Assembly (NCBI GenBank): GCA_963932465.1
Contig: OZ010796.1
Coordinates: forward strand, 72,853,974-72,917,973
Direction: 5' to 3'
DNA length: 64,000 nucleotides
From: Maratus speciosus
Taxonomy: Eukaryota > Arthropoda > Arachnida > Araneae > Salticidae
A program made the translations under genes and the position numbers. Below are positions 1 through 11,467 of this stretch, in pieces. How positions within the stretch are numbered: the first letter of the stretch is position 1; each line of letters starts with the position of its first letter. A model generated the notes under the pieces. That model was not told the origin of the DNA. It saw only the letters and a list, made by a program, of their open reading frames with translations, and did not search any database.

Positions 1-24
1 AGTTCAGTGACAAAGCTGTAGAGT

Positions 25-618
25 GTCCTTGATTTAGTATGAAATGATGTCTTAAAAATACCTTTATTAGATGCACTGAAATGTAATTTTTTTATATCCT
101 ATCAAGAGTTTTAATACGCAACTAATTTCATGAAGAGGTATGGTATTATAAGCCAGACATGCATTTACTAATAAAATGAAAACATGTAAGCAAGGTAAAG
201 TTTATTTTAATAAGAAAATCAATTTAAGTATGCTCAATGCATCCATCATCAAGACAACATGCACATGATACATTGCTAGCAATGATGGACAAATTAACTT
301 GATTTTCTTATTAAAGTAAACTGTACCTTGCTTACATGTGGCCAGTGATGTACTCGTAAAAACACCAGATGATATACATTATAGTCATAAGGTATATGCA
401 CTATTGCTTTATTTGGGAAACAGATGGTATACAGAGTTCCTTAAAAAAATCCAGAAGGTATAAGGCATTTACCATCATATATCATTCACTACATCCATGC
501 ATGGGGCAAATTAGTGGCATATTTAAGCTGGTGATTGGATGTAAAATGAATTTCATTTCAGGACTTCTAATAAAGTTATTTTTACATCCTTAAGATCATT
601 TCATACTAAATCAAGGAT
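25..618. repeat. nested foldback (two sets of inverted arms)
   Basis: Outer arms at 25-86 and 546-618 are reverse complements with small indels. Inner arms at 183-222 and 299-338 are a second, cleaner inverted pair with an approximately 76-base loop. The two pairs are concentric, so the segment can fold as one long stem with side bulges. No transposase is visible inside. It is most simply a non-autonomous foldback DNA element; no convincing target duplication was found. Confidence 0.7.
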
Positions 619-1130
619 GATCTACAAATTTTTCTCATAATGTTTGATCGCATCTCTTATGGTTTTCGAGATACAATCTGTAATTGAGGAATTTATCACA
701 AGAGAGAGCTGCCAAGTATCTTATTTACCTGTTTTACTATACTTAGATTATGGTTGTAGCTAATTCCATTCAATAGTTACTTGAGCCAAAACCGAATTTA
801 GGAATTGCTCAGAATAATGTATATTGTTCTCATTTATAATTAATTACCTATTGTCTATTTTAGTTTATGAGAGTGCTTTAGAGGGTTGTACCGCTTAATT
901 TAGCCAATTAAGAAAGTGTTTGACTAGAATTGTGTAATTCAAAAGTGTTCCTGCATCCTATTTGCGTATGACACTTGATTGGACAACATTTCTGTTTATT
1001 TACTGAGACAGCCTTTATTAGAGATCCATCAATTACACTACACTGTAAAGAAAAAAATTATGTTTCTTGATTTAGCAAGAAGGTTTATGAAAATATAATG
1101 TTACCTCTTCTGAGTTACCTATGGTTAAGA
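619..1130. other. AT-rich stretch, no feature seen
   Basis: No coding signal, repeat partner or RNA gene recognised between the foldback and the SINE. Confidence 0.5.
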
Positions 1131-1428
1131 AATAAATAAATAAATAAAATAAACATGCAGCACTACAATCCATTAATGATCCTGGCCTACAGTGCCCTGC
1201 CCTGTTTTCTTGACCATGGGCCCTGAGTTGATGTGCAGCCTATGTCCTAGCCAGGTGTTCAACCTAACACAGGACCTTCAGTGTTTAGTTCTCAAGTAAA
1301 CTTGGTACTCATTTTATCGACCAACAAGGGATGAAAAGTTAAGTTAACCTTGCCCTGTTCCTGTCCAGAATCGAACTGGGGACCTGTAGCATGGTAGACA
1401 GGCGTGCTGACAACTGTGCTACTGGGTT
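1131..1428 (-). mobile_element. tRNA-derived SINE
   Basis: Read on the minus strand, the element starts with a tRNA-like head. An A-box-like stretch lies at 1403-1421 and a B-box-like GTTCGATTCTG at 1366-1376. A GC-richer body follows (about 1155-1360), and it ends in an (AAAT)n-type tail at 1131-1153. Head, unrelated body and simple-repeat tail in that order is the standard architecture of a Pol III retroposon mobilised by a LINE. No clear target duplication was seen, so the exact ends are approximate and the copy is probably old. Confidence 0.75.
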
Positions 1429-1739
1429 TATGATTCTGAAAAGCGTTACTTTATTTTTAGAAACCTCAGATATCTGAGATTTACAGAAACACTTTTGAAA
1501 CAGGTCTCCTTTGTGCCGACCATGATTTTCAGAAATGGTTATGTGTAGTTTGTACAGTGTATTAATCAGTTTTCTCAACCTGGTATCAAATTGAAATAAC
1601 TGGTTTTTCAGATGCTATCAATTCTGAAATAAACATTATCATGTTCAACAGAGAAACAGGCTAAATCAACAGCATCAATGTAACATTATTTTGTTATTTT
1701 TGCATGTATAAATTCTGTTAGGCAGATGAAATAATTATT

Positions 1740-2290
1740 AGTAGGGTCAGGAGGGGTAATTATGACCACTTTTTACATTTTCATAATTGTTATTTTATTT
1801 TTTCTTATTTCTATTTGGAAAAGTGGTGTTTTAGTGCATAGGAAGTAACTTTGATCCTTTAAGAACACCTTTTAAAAGTTTTAATTCTCATAGCTGTTTT
1901 TTTTTTTTTTAAGTTAAAAGGATGGTTATAATTACCCCATCAAAAACTCACAATCACATAAGTTTGGGGTAATGAAGACCACTAGTGGAGAAATTATGAC
2001 CACTAAATTTTCGCTTTATACTTGCCAATACACATTTGTTTGATGGTAATTGAGACCAGTTTAAACTCCAAAGTGACAAATCCATTTATTGAAAATTTTG
2101 TTAGACAGTTTCAAATTGCTATTCAGATCTCAAAAAGGCTGCAGACTAGTGATAAAGAATATCTAAGATGAAATATACATTATGAGGTTAATATCTAAGC
2201 TTGAAACAAAATTTTACCATACACAGTTTTCTCCAATAAGACGGTGGTCACAATTACCCCCTGGTCATAATTACCGCATCTGACCCTACT
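1740..2290. mobile_element. TIR element with GGGTCAG termini
   Basis: The left end (from 1741) and the reverse complement of the right end (to 2290) match over about 29 bases, beginning GTAGGGTCAG. Inside, the module GTAATTATGACCAC and its reverse complement recur several times (near 1755, 1930, 1968-2003, 2045 and 2250), so termini and interior share a sub-repeat. No transposase is seen; this is a non-autonomous DNA transposon of unassigned family. A target duplication is not clear. Confidence 0.65.
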
Positions 2291-5011
2291 TGAGAATAGG
2301 TGGCATCTGAAAAAGGGACATTTCTTGTTGATACCAGGTTGCAAACACTGAAAAAATTACTCAGAAAATGAATCACAAACTTTTGTTTCAGAAAAATGCT
2401 TATTGAAATCTCGGAAATCTATTGGTTTCTGAAGAAAAAGAAACACTTTTTGGATCCGTGGATAAGAGGTTATATTCTGTTATATTTTCTTAAACTGTCT
2501 TACTAAATCAAGAAACATTTACAGTGTCATTTGTGAAATAGGTGTTCTTAGGTTATCGTAACTAAGATTTGTGTGCCAGTTCAAAAATCTTAAAAATCAA
2601 CTTCTCTCCCAAGACCCTAACTTGCTGTCCTTCGCCATTGACCTAACTGATATTGTTTGGTAAGAGATAAAAGTTTTTATAAATGAAGAAAAATAGTCTT
2701 AGATATTTTTAATTACAGAGTTTGCATTTCATTTAATTTAAAATATTGTTTATGGTGTTACTGATTTATTAGATTTTTGGAAACTCAAAATGCATAAAAG
2801 AAAGTTTTTAAGTGAAATAGGTATCATGAATTATATGTAACAAATATTAAAATTCTTAGTGTTGCAAAGAGGATATTTACTAATGAAACTCATTTTCTAC
2901 TTCTTTTTTTTTTTTTTCATTTTTGATTAACATTAGATAGAATGTGTTAAACATGATATAAAAATATTCTCAATATGTAAAATATGATATACAGTTTAAC
3001 CAAATTATCCAGCTTTTTCCATGACATCAATAATATATCTTTAACAAGCTATAGCCAGTCATAACACCAACAAACATTTAACTGCAATTTTACAATGAAA
3101 TAAAGTACTCTTTGAAAATCTTCATGCTGTGTAAATATTTTCATGCATGCCACAAAAAGCTATAGCATGGATTGGAGTTAATATGAAACTTTCAATCATA
3201 TATTATCATGAACACATATGTAAAGATGTGCCAGTTGTAAACTTGCACATCTTTATGCTGTTGATCTAAAACCGACACTGCATCTGTTCTTAAAAACTAT
3301 CATTTACTGACACAATTTTTTACAAGTGACTTCTTTGACATTCCAATTTTCTCTCACAATCTATTTCAGGCAATGCAGATAATTTGCAATCCATGTCATA
3401 CCTTGAAATATTAGTGATAGCTTCTGCCATGATTCATGCATTGAATAAGACTTAATTCCTTTCTTCTTAATTCCGACTCGAGCAGAGCTATTAATTCAAC
3501 CACAAAGATTGACAAGAACAGTTGTTTCTCTTGGTTAGAATAAGATACTGTGGTATTCATTCCAGATAATATTTGATTAAAAAGGGAAAAGCAGTTTATA
3601 AAGGAGGCAGGTACGACACTGTTTACTGTGGGGGGAGTCGCAAAGAGTTGATTTCCACAGCAGTGCATAAATATATAAATAAAACATCACATGGATATGG
3701 CAAAGCTCAACATGATGATCTTTCAAAGATCAATATGACCATTCATTAATGCAATTATTTTTCGACTACTTTTCTCAAAAGAAGATCGAAAAATAATTCC
3801 TCTTCAAAGAATAAGTCACAAATTGAATGAGTGAAAATTTTAAAATAATAGATGTGAGAATCTTTTTCCAATGACAATATGCACATATTTTTGTGCACAT
3901 ATATATATTTATATATAGTTATAATTTACAACATGATAACATTACTGATCAAGAAGCAAGAGCACCAACAACATAACATATATACAAGCGCACTCATGCT
4001 TGTACGCACTCGCACACGAACATAGAGATGCAATGTATAATTATGTTTAAATATGCACTATAGTTTTGTGTTCATAAAAGCACCCTATAAAAGGAAAAAC
4101 AAGCTTAAATCAAATTATTTTACCAAAGTGTTTTGAATTCTCTGATGTTGGAGTTTATTTTAAAGACATGATTCTCACAAAACCTGATGTTAACCAATGA
4201 TGAAATTTCATTTTAAGATTCTGCTATCTAATACAGGAAACGATAAACTTTTACAACTGTTGTGCCAAAGCTAAGCTAAAAAATCACTTTAAGTGTTAAA
4301 CACATTATATTCAAGCCTATAACCATTCAATATTATCATATTATCACCATAAAGTTCTTAAGTGTACACATTGTACGTTATAGTAAAAATAATTCATTTT
4401 AAAATATGTCTACTCTATGGTAATTATGTAGAAGAATTGAATGTTTGACGGGGAAAAAATAGACCAAAATTAGTGTGAAACTTGGAAATTTTTTTGGCAC
4501 GAAAGGAAAAAAAAAATCACATTTAATTTTATTTATTGTCACCTCTGATTTTTCAATTTTTATATCAGAAAACTATGTATTTTATAGTTTTAAAAGTTCT
4601 TTATATTGGAGTCTTTTTATAGAGAATGTCTGCGCTGGATGTTGCTCAGAAAAGGAATTGGTCATTTTTCAAAAGAGCAGAATCGGGTAAATATTCTGAC
4701 TTTCATTATTCGAACAAAACATATTTTAAGCAAGCATGACTATATAATACTTTTACACCAATACATCACCTACTTCTTTATGTTTTTCATAGTGCAAAAA
4801 CACTGAAACAATTAACAGTCTATAAAATAATTAGAGTTTTTGTAAGTAAAAACCTATCCTTTTGATTTTAAATTGCGGTAAATTCCAACTTATTAGTTAG
4901 AAATCAAATGCACTTAAGGAAAGTGACCAGTTTTATGACATAGATCAGTTTCAACCACATGACCACTTGCTCCCAATTTTGCACTTAACCAACCAAAATC
5001 AACATTTTTTT
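2291..5011. other. AT-rich stretch without recognised feature
   Basis: Long AT-rich sequence with T tracts (about 2905-2918) and short TA-rich and CA-rich runs near 3890-4020. The short open frames here look like chance. No repeat partner elsewhere in the window was noticed. Confidence 0.45.
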
Positions 5012-5415
5012 AGCCAATATTAACTATCAACCAATCAAAATGGAGAAAAACCGATGGGCAAACAAAAGGTCCATGAGGTTGTCATCAAGCCGGTTGCTAG
5101 GGTGTGACGTCAGTTGAAACTCATCTATTCAAAAGAAATAGTATTATCTTCTTTCTTGATTTTATTAACATCGTTTTGATGCAAATCTTAATTCGGAAAC
5201 TATTCACTTTCCTTTGCTAAACTTCAATTGCCAGAAAAATATTTAAAAATATTATTTACAGACAAAATTTTAGAATAATGTTGAAATATTAATAAATTTT
5301 CGCCAAAGTCGTGCCATTTTGAAAGATTCGTAGCATTGCAGAAATAACTAAAAAATTCGCGGAAATTCGCACCTCGACAAACATTCAACCTTATTTATAG
5401 TTACCAGCAAGCATG
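5012..5415 (+). promoter_or_regulatory. possible promoter and first exon of an unknown gene
   Basis: Two CCAAT boxes (5014-5018, 5031-5035) are followed by an RFX-like half-site GTTGCTAGG (5093-5101) and a perfect cAMP-response palindrome TGACGTCA (5105-5112), all within 100 bases. About 300 bases downstream a start codon (5413-5415) is immediately followed by a good donor, GTAAGT, from 5416. Such clustering resembles a vertebrate-style CCAAT/CRE promoter with a start codon at the end of exon 1. No convincing downstream coding exon was found, and CCAAT boxes work in both directions, so direction and gene are unproven. Confidence 0.25.
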
Positions 5416-5735
5416 GTAAGTTTCATAATTGAGATAGATTCGATCGATGCAAAATATTTCGAATAATAAAAACAATGTAAAGGATAAAACATATAGTAAT
5501 TTCTGTATTAATCTAAATTACTAAAAATTACATTTCAAATTATTAATGTTTTGTTATTATAAAATAATATGAAATATTTACCAAAGAATAATAAAAAAAC
5601 ATAATAATGTTATTTAATCATAATATTTATCAGTTAATCTTCAGATCATCGCCCCTGTATCTTGCACAACAACTAGTCTATATCGGGATGGTCACTTTTA
5701 ATTTGTCACCGGATTCTGAATACTCTGTTATCGAA

Positions 5736-5778
<43 letters not shown>

Positions 5779-6527
5779 TGTGTACTAAAAACAGTTTTCA
5801 TACCGGAAAAGTTTGTTTATACAGAAAATCAATCTGCGTACCATTGAAAATAGGCCCGCATGTAGGTCGCCTACGCCTGATCGATCAAAATTAAGTTTTC
5901 ACCTTTCCTAATTTTGCTCTTAAAACCCACTTTTCTAAATATTAAATATTTTATTAAAAGGGAATAATTTTTGAAAATTTTTTAATGAAGTTAACTTTCA
6001 AATAATACTCAAACTTTCGGTAAAATGTTTTTAAAAATGAAGAATTTTGATAGAACACATTTACTAACTGATGATGAAAAGCAAAAACCTGATACTGTTT
6101 AATGAAATAAAAAAAAAAGGATAATGAAATTAGTTTTTTGGAATCTAAAATTGAATATACACTCTCAAAACAAAATCCGTGAAAGGTATTTTTTTTTGTT
6201 GTTGTTGTTAAAACGCAAAAATTTTCACCTTGATTTGTCACCTCAATACCGAAAATTCAGCAGTTTAATGTAAAAATCACCTGAAATCCTCCATTCGAAA
6301 TTCTTCACTTTCGTTAAATCACAGGTTCACAGGATTTCGGTAACTGTGTTGCCTGTTACTTTTTCGTATTAAACACGTAATTTTTGCGTGTTTCTCCGTC
6401 TCAGAACACGGAAAAATTGCGAACTGAAGCTCAAAAAGTCCTAAAATTTGTGAGTTAAGTAATGGATATTTTTCTAACAAACAGAAAAATCTTTTCCAAT
6501 GACTCGGGGTTCTGGCAACTTACTGCC

Positions 6528-6564
<37 letters not shown>

Positions 6565-7672
6565 ATTTCTTTGACGATTTTTTTTTTTTTTTTTGAGAAT
6601 GTGTGAAACCTTTTACTTACAAATGATTGAAATGTGGTCATGATAGTAGTATTATTTATTTAAAACATACTGATCAGGCTTTTAAATATATATATAAAAA
6701 GAGCTTTGGCAGACTGCTTTTATTTTATACGTCGTCAAACGTAAAAGCTATGAAAACTAGCACTTTTTGAAGGGAAAAACCTCTTACAAACCTACCATTA
6801 TTTCAGAAGAAGCAAGTCTCTAATCTTTCTTCCGCTCTACTTGTGGTAGCTTGACTATGCTTCACCTTTGATTCGTTTCATAGAAATGTGTAGCTTCTCA
6901 GGTACTTGTAAGGGCAGTTGGAAGGTAAAAACTTGAAAAATATCAATTATGGGATTTTTTAAAAATTTTTGAATCACATATTTCTAACCTTTCTTACGAT
7001 AACTTTTGTTTCTACGGCAACAAAAAGTTTCAAAATTTTAAGCAATTCCGTTTGTTTACATTTTGTACAAATTCCTTGACAACGCTACTTTAAACTCAGA
7101 TTTTAAAACTTCGATATACCTTTTAATAATAACTACAATAGATTCGAGTTTGTAATTTTGCTGTTTATTAAATTCTACAGATGTCTCAGTTTAATATGAA
7201 ATTAATTATTTTAACTAATATATGTATTCTTTTTTTAGTATTACTTCGAAAAAAAAAAAATGCATGTTTTATGCTGTTTAATTTTGGTTTCTATTTCTTA
7301 TATATAAATAAATAACGGAAAAATATATGTGCTAAAGTTTACTTTATTTTATTAAGAATTATTCTTTAGATTAATAAAAAAAAAAAAATAATAATAAAGT
7401 CTTTGGTAGTTCATGAGAAACACTGACACTGATTGATTTTGAAAGATGAATTACTACGACGTTTAAAACCGCTTGTCTCAATATCTTATGATGTCACTTT
7501 TTTTTATTGATCCAGCTGTTCTTAAATATTGGCCTGTTTTCTGATTCCGTATCGGAATAATAAACATTTTTATACTTTTTTCGTAGAGACATTTTAAACA
7601 GATATTTACTATCTCACCACTCTAAAAATAATTTTACCAATGTCATGAAGGCAGGATGCTAGTAAAAAGACG
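5416..7672. other. AT-rich stretch with poly-T tracts
   Basis: Contains T tracts at about 5741-5777 and 6532-6560. A possible acceptor at 5641-5644 would add 19 codons to the start codon at 5413, but the short peptide matches nothing I recognise. Otherwise no feature seen. Confidence 0.4.
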
Positions 7673-7678
7673 TTTATT
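7673..7678 (-). terminator. candidate poly(A) signal of the RNF217-like gene
   Basis: AATAAA on the minus strand, about 360 bases downstream of the stop codon at 8038. It is the first canonical hexamer I see beyond the stop. The base composition makes chance hexamers common, so it is only a candidate. Confidence 0.4.
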
Positions 7679-8037
7679 TTACAAAAAATAAACGGTTGTA
7701 ATACGATTTTTTTACGATCATTCTGTTTTTCTTTTGTTTTTTTAGCCATATCCTACCCGAAAAGAAATAGTTTTTTCAGAGATGGCCTGTCTTTTCCCTG
7801 TAAAATAAACATATTTTTTTCCCTTACAGTGAAGGAGTTGCAAATTCAACAATGCGCAAATCCTATCATTATATTTAAAATAGTGTAAACGTTGCATTAA
7901 CCAGAAATATTGAATTTGGCTAATCAAATTCTACTGTGATTACTCTTAGCATGATTCCATTTTCCTTTTATATGGTGCTTTTTCTTTTTCAAGAGAACAT
8001 TTAAGTACATATAAGTACCAGAAGTGCTATCATAAAT

Positions 8038-8264
8038 TTAATTTTCAGGAAAATAAAGGCATTGGTTAACGAGGTTGACATTTTGGAGATATTTTGAAGA
8101 AGGTAGGTGTCTTCTGACGGCTTTGGACGACTGACGACCTTCACAGTGTCTGTATAGACGGACTCCTCCATAAACTGGCAAAGCAAACAACGAAATCCCG
8201 ACGGCCAATGCTCCTGCACATAGAGCGAGAGCGCCCAGTAAAGGAGCAGCTACCAGCTTGCCCC
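8038..8264 (-). CDS. RNF217: RNF217-like E3 ligase, terminal coding exon (membrane segment and tail)
   Basis: On the minus strand a strong acceptor (pyrimidine run, then CAG at 8265-8267) opens a 227-base exon. Two bases complete the codon split from 27819, followed by 74 residues and TAA at 8038-8040. The protein starts GGKLVAAPLLGALALC and has one hydrophobic stretch of about 28 residues ending near ALPVYGG, then a basic polar tail. This matches the position of the C-terminal membrane helix in known RNF217, where GKL and a run of small hydrophobic residues follow RING2. It would anchor the ligase in a membrane with its catalytic domain cytosolic. The tail is not recognisably conserved, so the last residues or an alternative end are uncertain. 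Confidence 0.88.
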
Positions 8265-8356
8265 CTGAAAAAGAAAAAAAATATATATATAATTTTAATT
8301 AATTTTTCAATTAATTTACAGCAGTGAAATTACGCTTGAAATTATTGAATATTTAA

Positions 8357-8600
8357 TACGGGATTTATCACATTGCTAACTAAGCGTAGTACCAACAGAG
8401 TGAAAAATGTCCAAGCCGGGAATCGCCTTGGAATAGCGCTCCAAGTGCTCTACCTTGGATGCTATGCTGGGTATAGTCCTCGTAGCTTAATTAGTAGAGC
8501 ACTTGAAACGCTATTACAAGGGTTCCGGGTTCGATTTCCGGCTTGGACATTTTTCACTCTGTTGGTTCTACGCTTAGTTAGCAATGTGATAAATCACGTA
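8357..8600. mobile_element. TTAA-flanked foldback carrying tRNA-like sequences in both arms
   Basis: A near-complete palindrome of 244 bases. TTAA duplications flank it at 8353-8356 and 8601-8604. The arms begin TACGGGATTTATCACATTG and its reverse complement, and each ends in tRNA-like sequence. The right arm holds an almost full-length tRNA-like unit (8476-8549). The left arm (8408-8454) holds the reverse complement of its anticodon and T regions, less well preserved. TTAA duplications are typical of piggyBac and some other superfamilies. No transposase is present, so it must have been moved in trans. Confidence 0.8.
8476..8549 (+). pseudogene. tRNA-like sequence in foldback right arm
   Basis: 74 bases. 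A-box-like TAGCTTAATTAGTAGAG at 8483-8499 and B-box-like GGTTCGATTTC at 8528-8538. The D-arm stem pairs (GCTT with GAGC), and the outer acceptor pairs GTCC with GGAC. The anticodon arm has CTTG paired with CAAG but 9 instead of 7 loop bases. Two acceptor pairs are mismatched. It is a decayed or derived tRNA that could still bind TFIIIC, not a confident functional tRNA. Confidence 0.6.
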
Positions 8601-8727
8601 TTAATATATATATATATATACAATTTAAAACTGTTTTTAGGTATTATAAATAATGTAATTATTTTTAATTTATATTATATTAATTATATTTATCACAATA
8701 TTTCAACATGAATTAACTGACTCCATA

Positions 8728-9250
8728 GCTTTTAATTACTGTGTTAACTTAACTGTTTTATTCACCTTAATCTTATCATGCTTTTTGGATTCCATGTGCG
8801 AGAATATATTTTGAAAATCTACTGGGAATTAATACGGTATGTTTTGTAAGATTTCTATTGCTATAAATTAAATATTTAATGGGTTGTAGTTTTTTTCCAT
8901 TCCATGCCATTTGATAATGTTCTGTTTTCATCTTGAAACTATTATTTTGATTATATTGGTTGTTTGAGTACAGGGAAAATTTTTTTTTCAGCTTATAGCT
9001 TTTTTCCCACAGAAAACAACCGATTTGCTTATATCATTGAATTCTGTACTCTTGAAAACGTAATTCAATATATAAGTTTTTCAATTTTTTCGGAATCCAT
9101 ATTCTTCTTTTTTTCTTCCATGTTAATTCTTGTAATTAGGTATACGGTACTTTATTTTACACATACAGTTCTATATTGTTGGTTTATGGCGTGTAGTCAA
9201 TCATTCACAATATTGCAGTTTTTGATGATGGTCGGTAATGTTTAATTAAT
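8728..9250 (+). repeat. dispersed repeat V, copy 1
   Basis: Roughly 520 bases that recur in inverted orientation at 19535-20062 with high similarity, including a shared open frame of about 90 codons in both copies. Both copies abut a (TA)n run at the same end (9254-9274 here). The shared frame is hydrophobic and low in complexity, with no recognisable domain; I treat it as conserved by recent copying rather than by selection. Confidence 0.75.
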
Positions 9251-11418
9251 GGTTATATATATATATATATATATGTTTCAACTGCGCAATAAATATCGTA
9301 TTTCCACAAACAACAAAATACGAATTGTCGTACATTCTAATAAAATGCACATTAGAATATTTTAATCACGCAAATTTTAAATGTTGATAATAATAACTGC
9401 TAGTTTGTTAGCATTCGATAGAACAAATAAAAGGAAGAAACTTTTATGTTAAAATTAAGGATCAAACGAACCAAATTTTTAAGACCGAAACCAAATTTCG
9501 GTAATCTTCCTATTATCGCTCGAAAACGAAAACGTCCAAAATTTTTAAAGTAATTAATATATGTACATAATTATTAATTAATATACATAATTATTAATTA
9601 ATTATAGGTGTGGCCCAAGTTGGCTCTCTGTGCCTCTGACCAAACCTTTTTATTTTCATGTGAAATAAAATGTAATTAATTCATAAAAGACAAAAATGAT
9701 TTTCTAATGATGCGAATTTCATCTCATTAAAAAATGTTTTAGGTATACGTACCTCGATTTATCTTTTATAATGAAATTTTTAAAGGATCATCTGTTCTAC
9801 TAGAACTTTCTCAAAGAGTATTCAAAACACTTCTGCGGTTTCAAACTAAACATTTTCTATTACGGTTAAGTCTGCAGCTTTTAATGAGCACTTGAAAACC
9901 GTCTTTAAAGTTTAGTCCTATAGGCATTGCTTGCTTTATAATTTGCATTCACGTCTTGAGTCAGTCATGACTGATAATTATAAAGAGCAATAAATAAAGA
10001 GTGTCTCATTGGAGCCGATACAGCTCAAATCAATGAGTCATGATGAAAATTTCCGAAGGAAGAAACGAGATTTTTTTTAATAGAGTTTTCGTCAAGTTTC
10101 GGTCTTGCCGAATTTTTGGCGACATTTTCGCCGAAACTCAGAGTTTGAGCCTAAAACGAAAACGAATTTTCGTTCAATCTCTAATTAAAATGCTTTCTCT
10201 GTCTCTTACCACTAATGAGTTTTAAAATAGTTGAAAAGTATTACGGGGGTAAAAGTTACCACCTTGGAATGAATTCAGATAACAACAGCAATAACAAAAG
10301 CATATTTCGTATCTCCATGAGTTCGCTGTATCACCAAAATTTCATGTTATTTTTTAATTTCAGAGCTGGAGTTCCTATCATTCTAGTAATTGGTAGCGGA
10401 AACATAAAATGACGGATTGTAGTGATGCATTTTATTTGTTTATTTTGAAGAATAAAAAAAAAATATTTATGTGCCAGTCTAATAAAAACTTTTCAATTTT
10501 AAATTACCTTATATATTACTAAAAAATTTTTAAAAATCAATTTTGTGTTTTTGTTTTTTTGTGCGGGTACGTGTGTTTGCATTTTTCTTATACGCCTAGA
10601 ATATGGCTTCAAAACCGCTTTTTGTTCGGCTCAATATTTAAGCCCTAACAACCAGTTTAAAGGACCGGTGTCACAGCTGATAAAAGGGCTGATCAAACAC
10701 CTTAAATGCGTTCTCTTGAAACAAGTTTTTTTTAAATCGGCGTAGGTGTTTATTTTTAACCATTGCATACAAGCTATCGACACTTTGTTCTTTGTTCTTT
10801 GTGAATTAAACTAGACTATTTTAATTGGAGGACAAACTTTTTAAAATTAAACATTTCATAATTTCGAATTTTTAAACAATTTCAAAAATGAGTGCCAAAC
10901 ATGGATCTCAAACTTCACACATCCACTCTTTTGTGAAATTTCAATTTATCTTATCAATTTTAAGTTTGGCCTTCAACTAATTGACTATATTTTTAGAATT
11001 GTGTGATTTTTTTTTTTTTTTTTTTTTTGTCAGATTATTATTAAAAGCGCATTCGCCTATACCGATTTTTTGAGCACGCCGACATAAGAAATTTTGGAGG
11101 AGTTTAGATTAATTAAATTAACCTTTTTTTATATAAAAATATTCGGCAAAAGTACACGCATTCATTGCCAAACCTCCCTTTTATTGTACATTATTTAAAG
11201 AACAATAACAGCAAATAAAAATCCCAAAAACGACCTAAAAATGAAGCCTTATCGGAAGAGCCTCCTCATAATATCTCACCTCTATACTTATGTGCATTAT
11301 TTTTTAATTATATGGTTATACATCATTTTCTTTATATACATACATGCATCTTACACGTTACATGCATCATCTATTCTTGTAACATACATACACAATAGTT
11401 TCAATACATGCAGTAGAT
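9251..11418. other. AT-rich intron sequence
   Basis: Holds (TA)n at 9254-9274, a short tandem TAATTAT-type repeat near 9550-9605, and scattered CGAAAC/TTTCGG motifs near 9480-9530 and 10070-10170 that look like transposon debris. A T tract lies at about 11010-11028. No gene seen. Confidence 0.4.
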
Positions 11419-11467
11419 ATACAGGGCATCCACTGGCTAATTTCTAAACCATTAGTCATAGACATAT

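Noticed and set aside
8964..9245. Hydrophobic open frame shared with 19541-19828
   Set aside because: Shared because the repeat is shared; sequence is low in complexity, with no domain or promoter.
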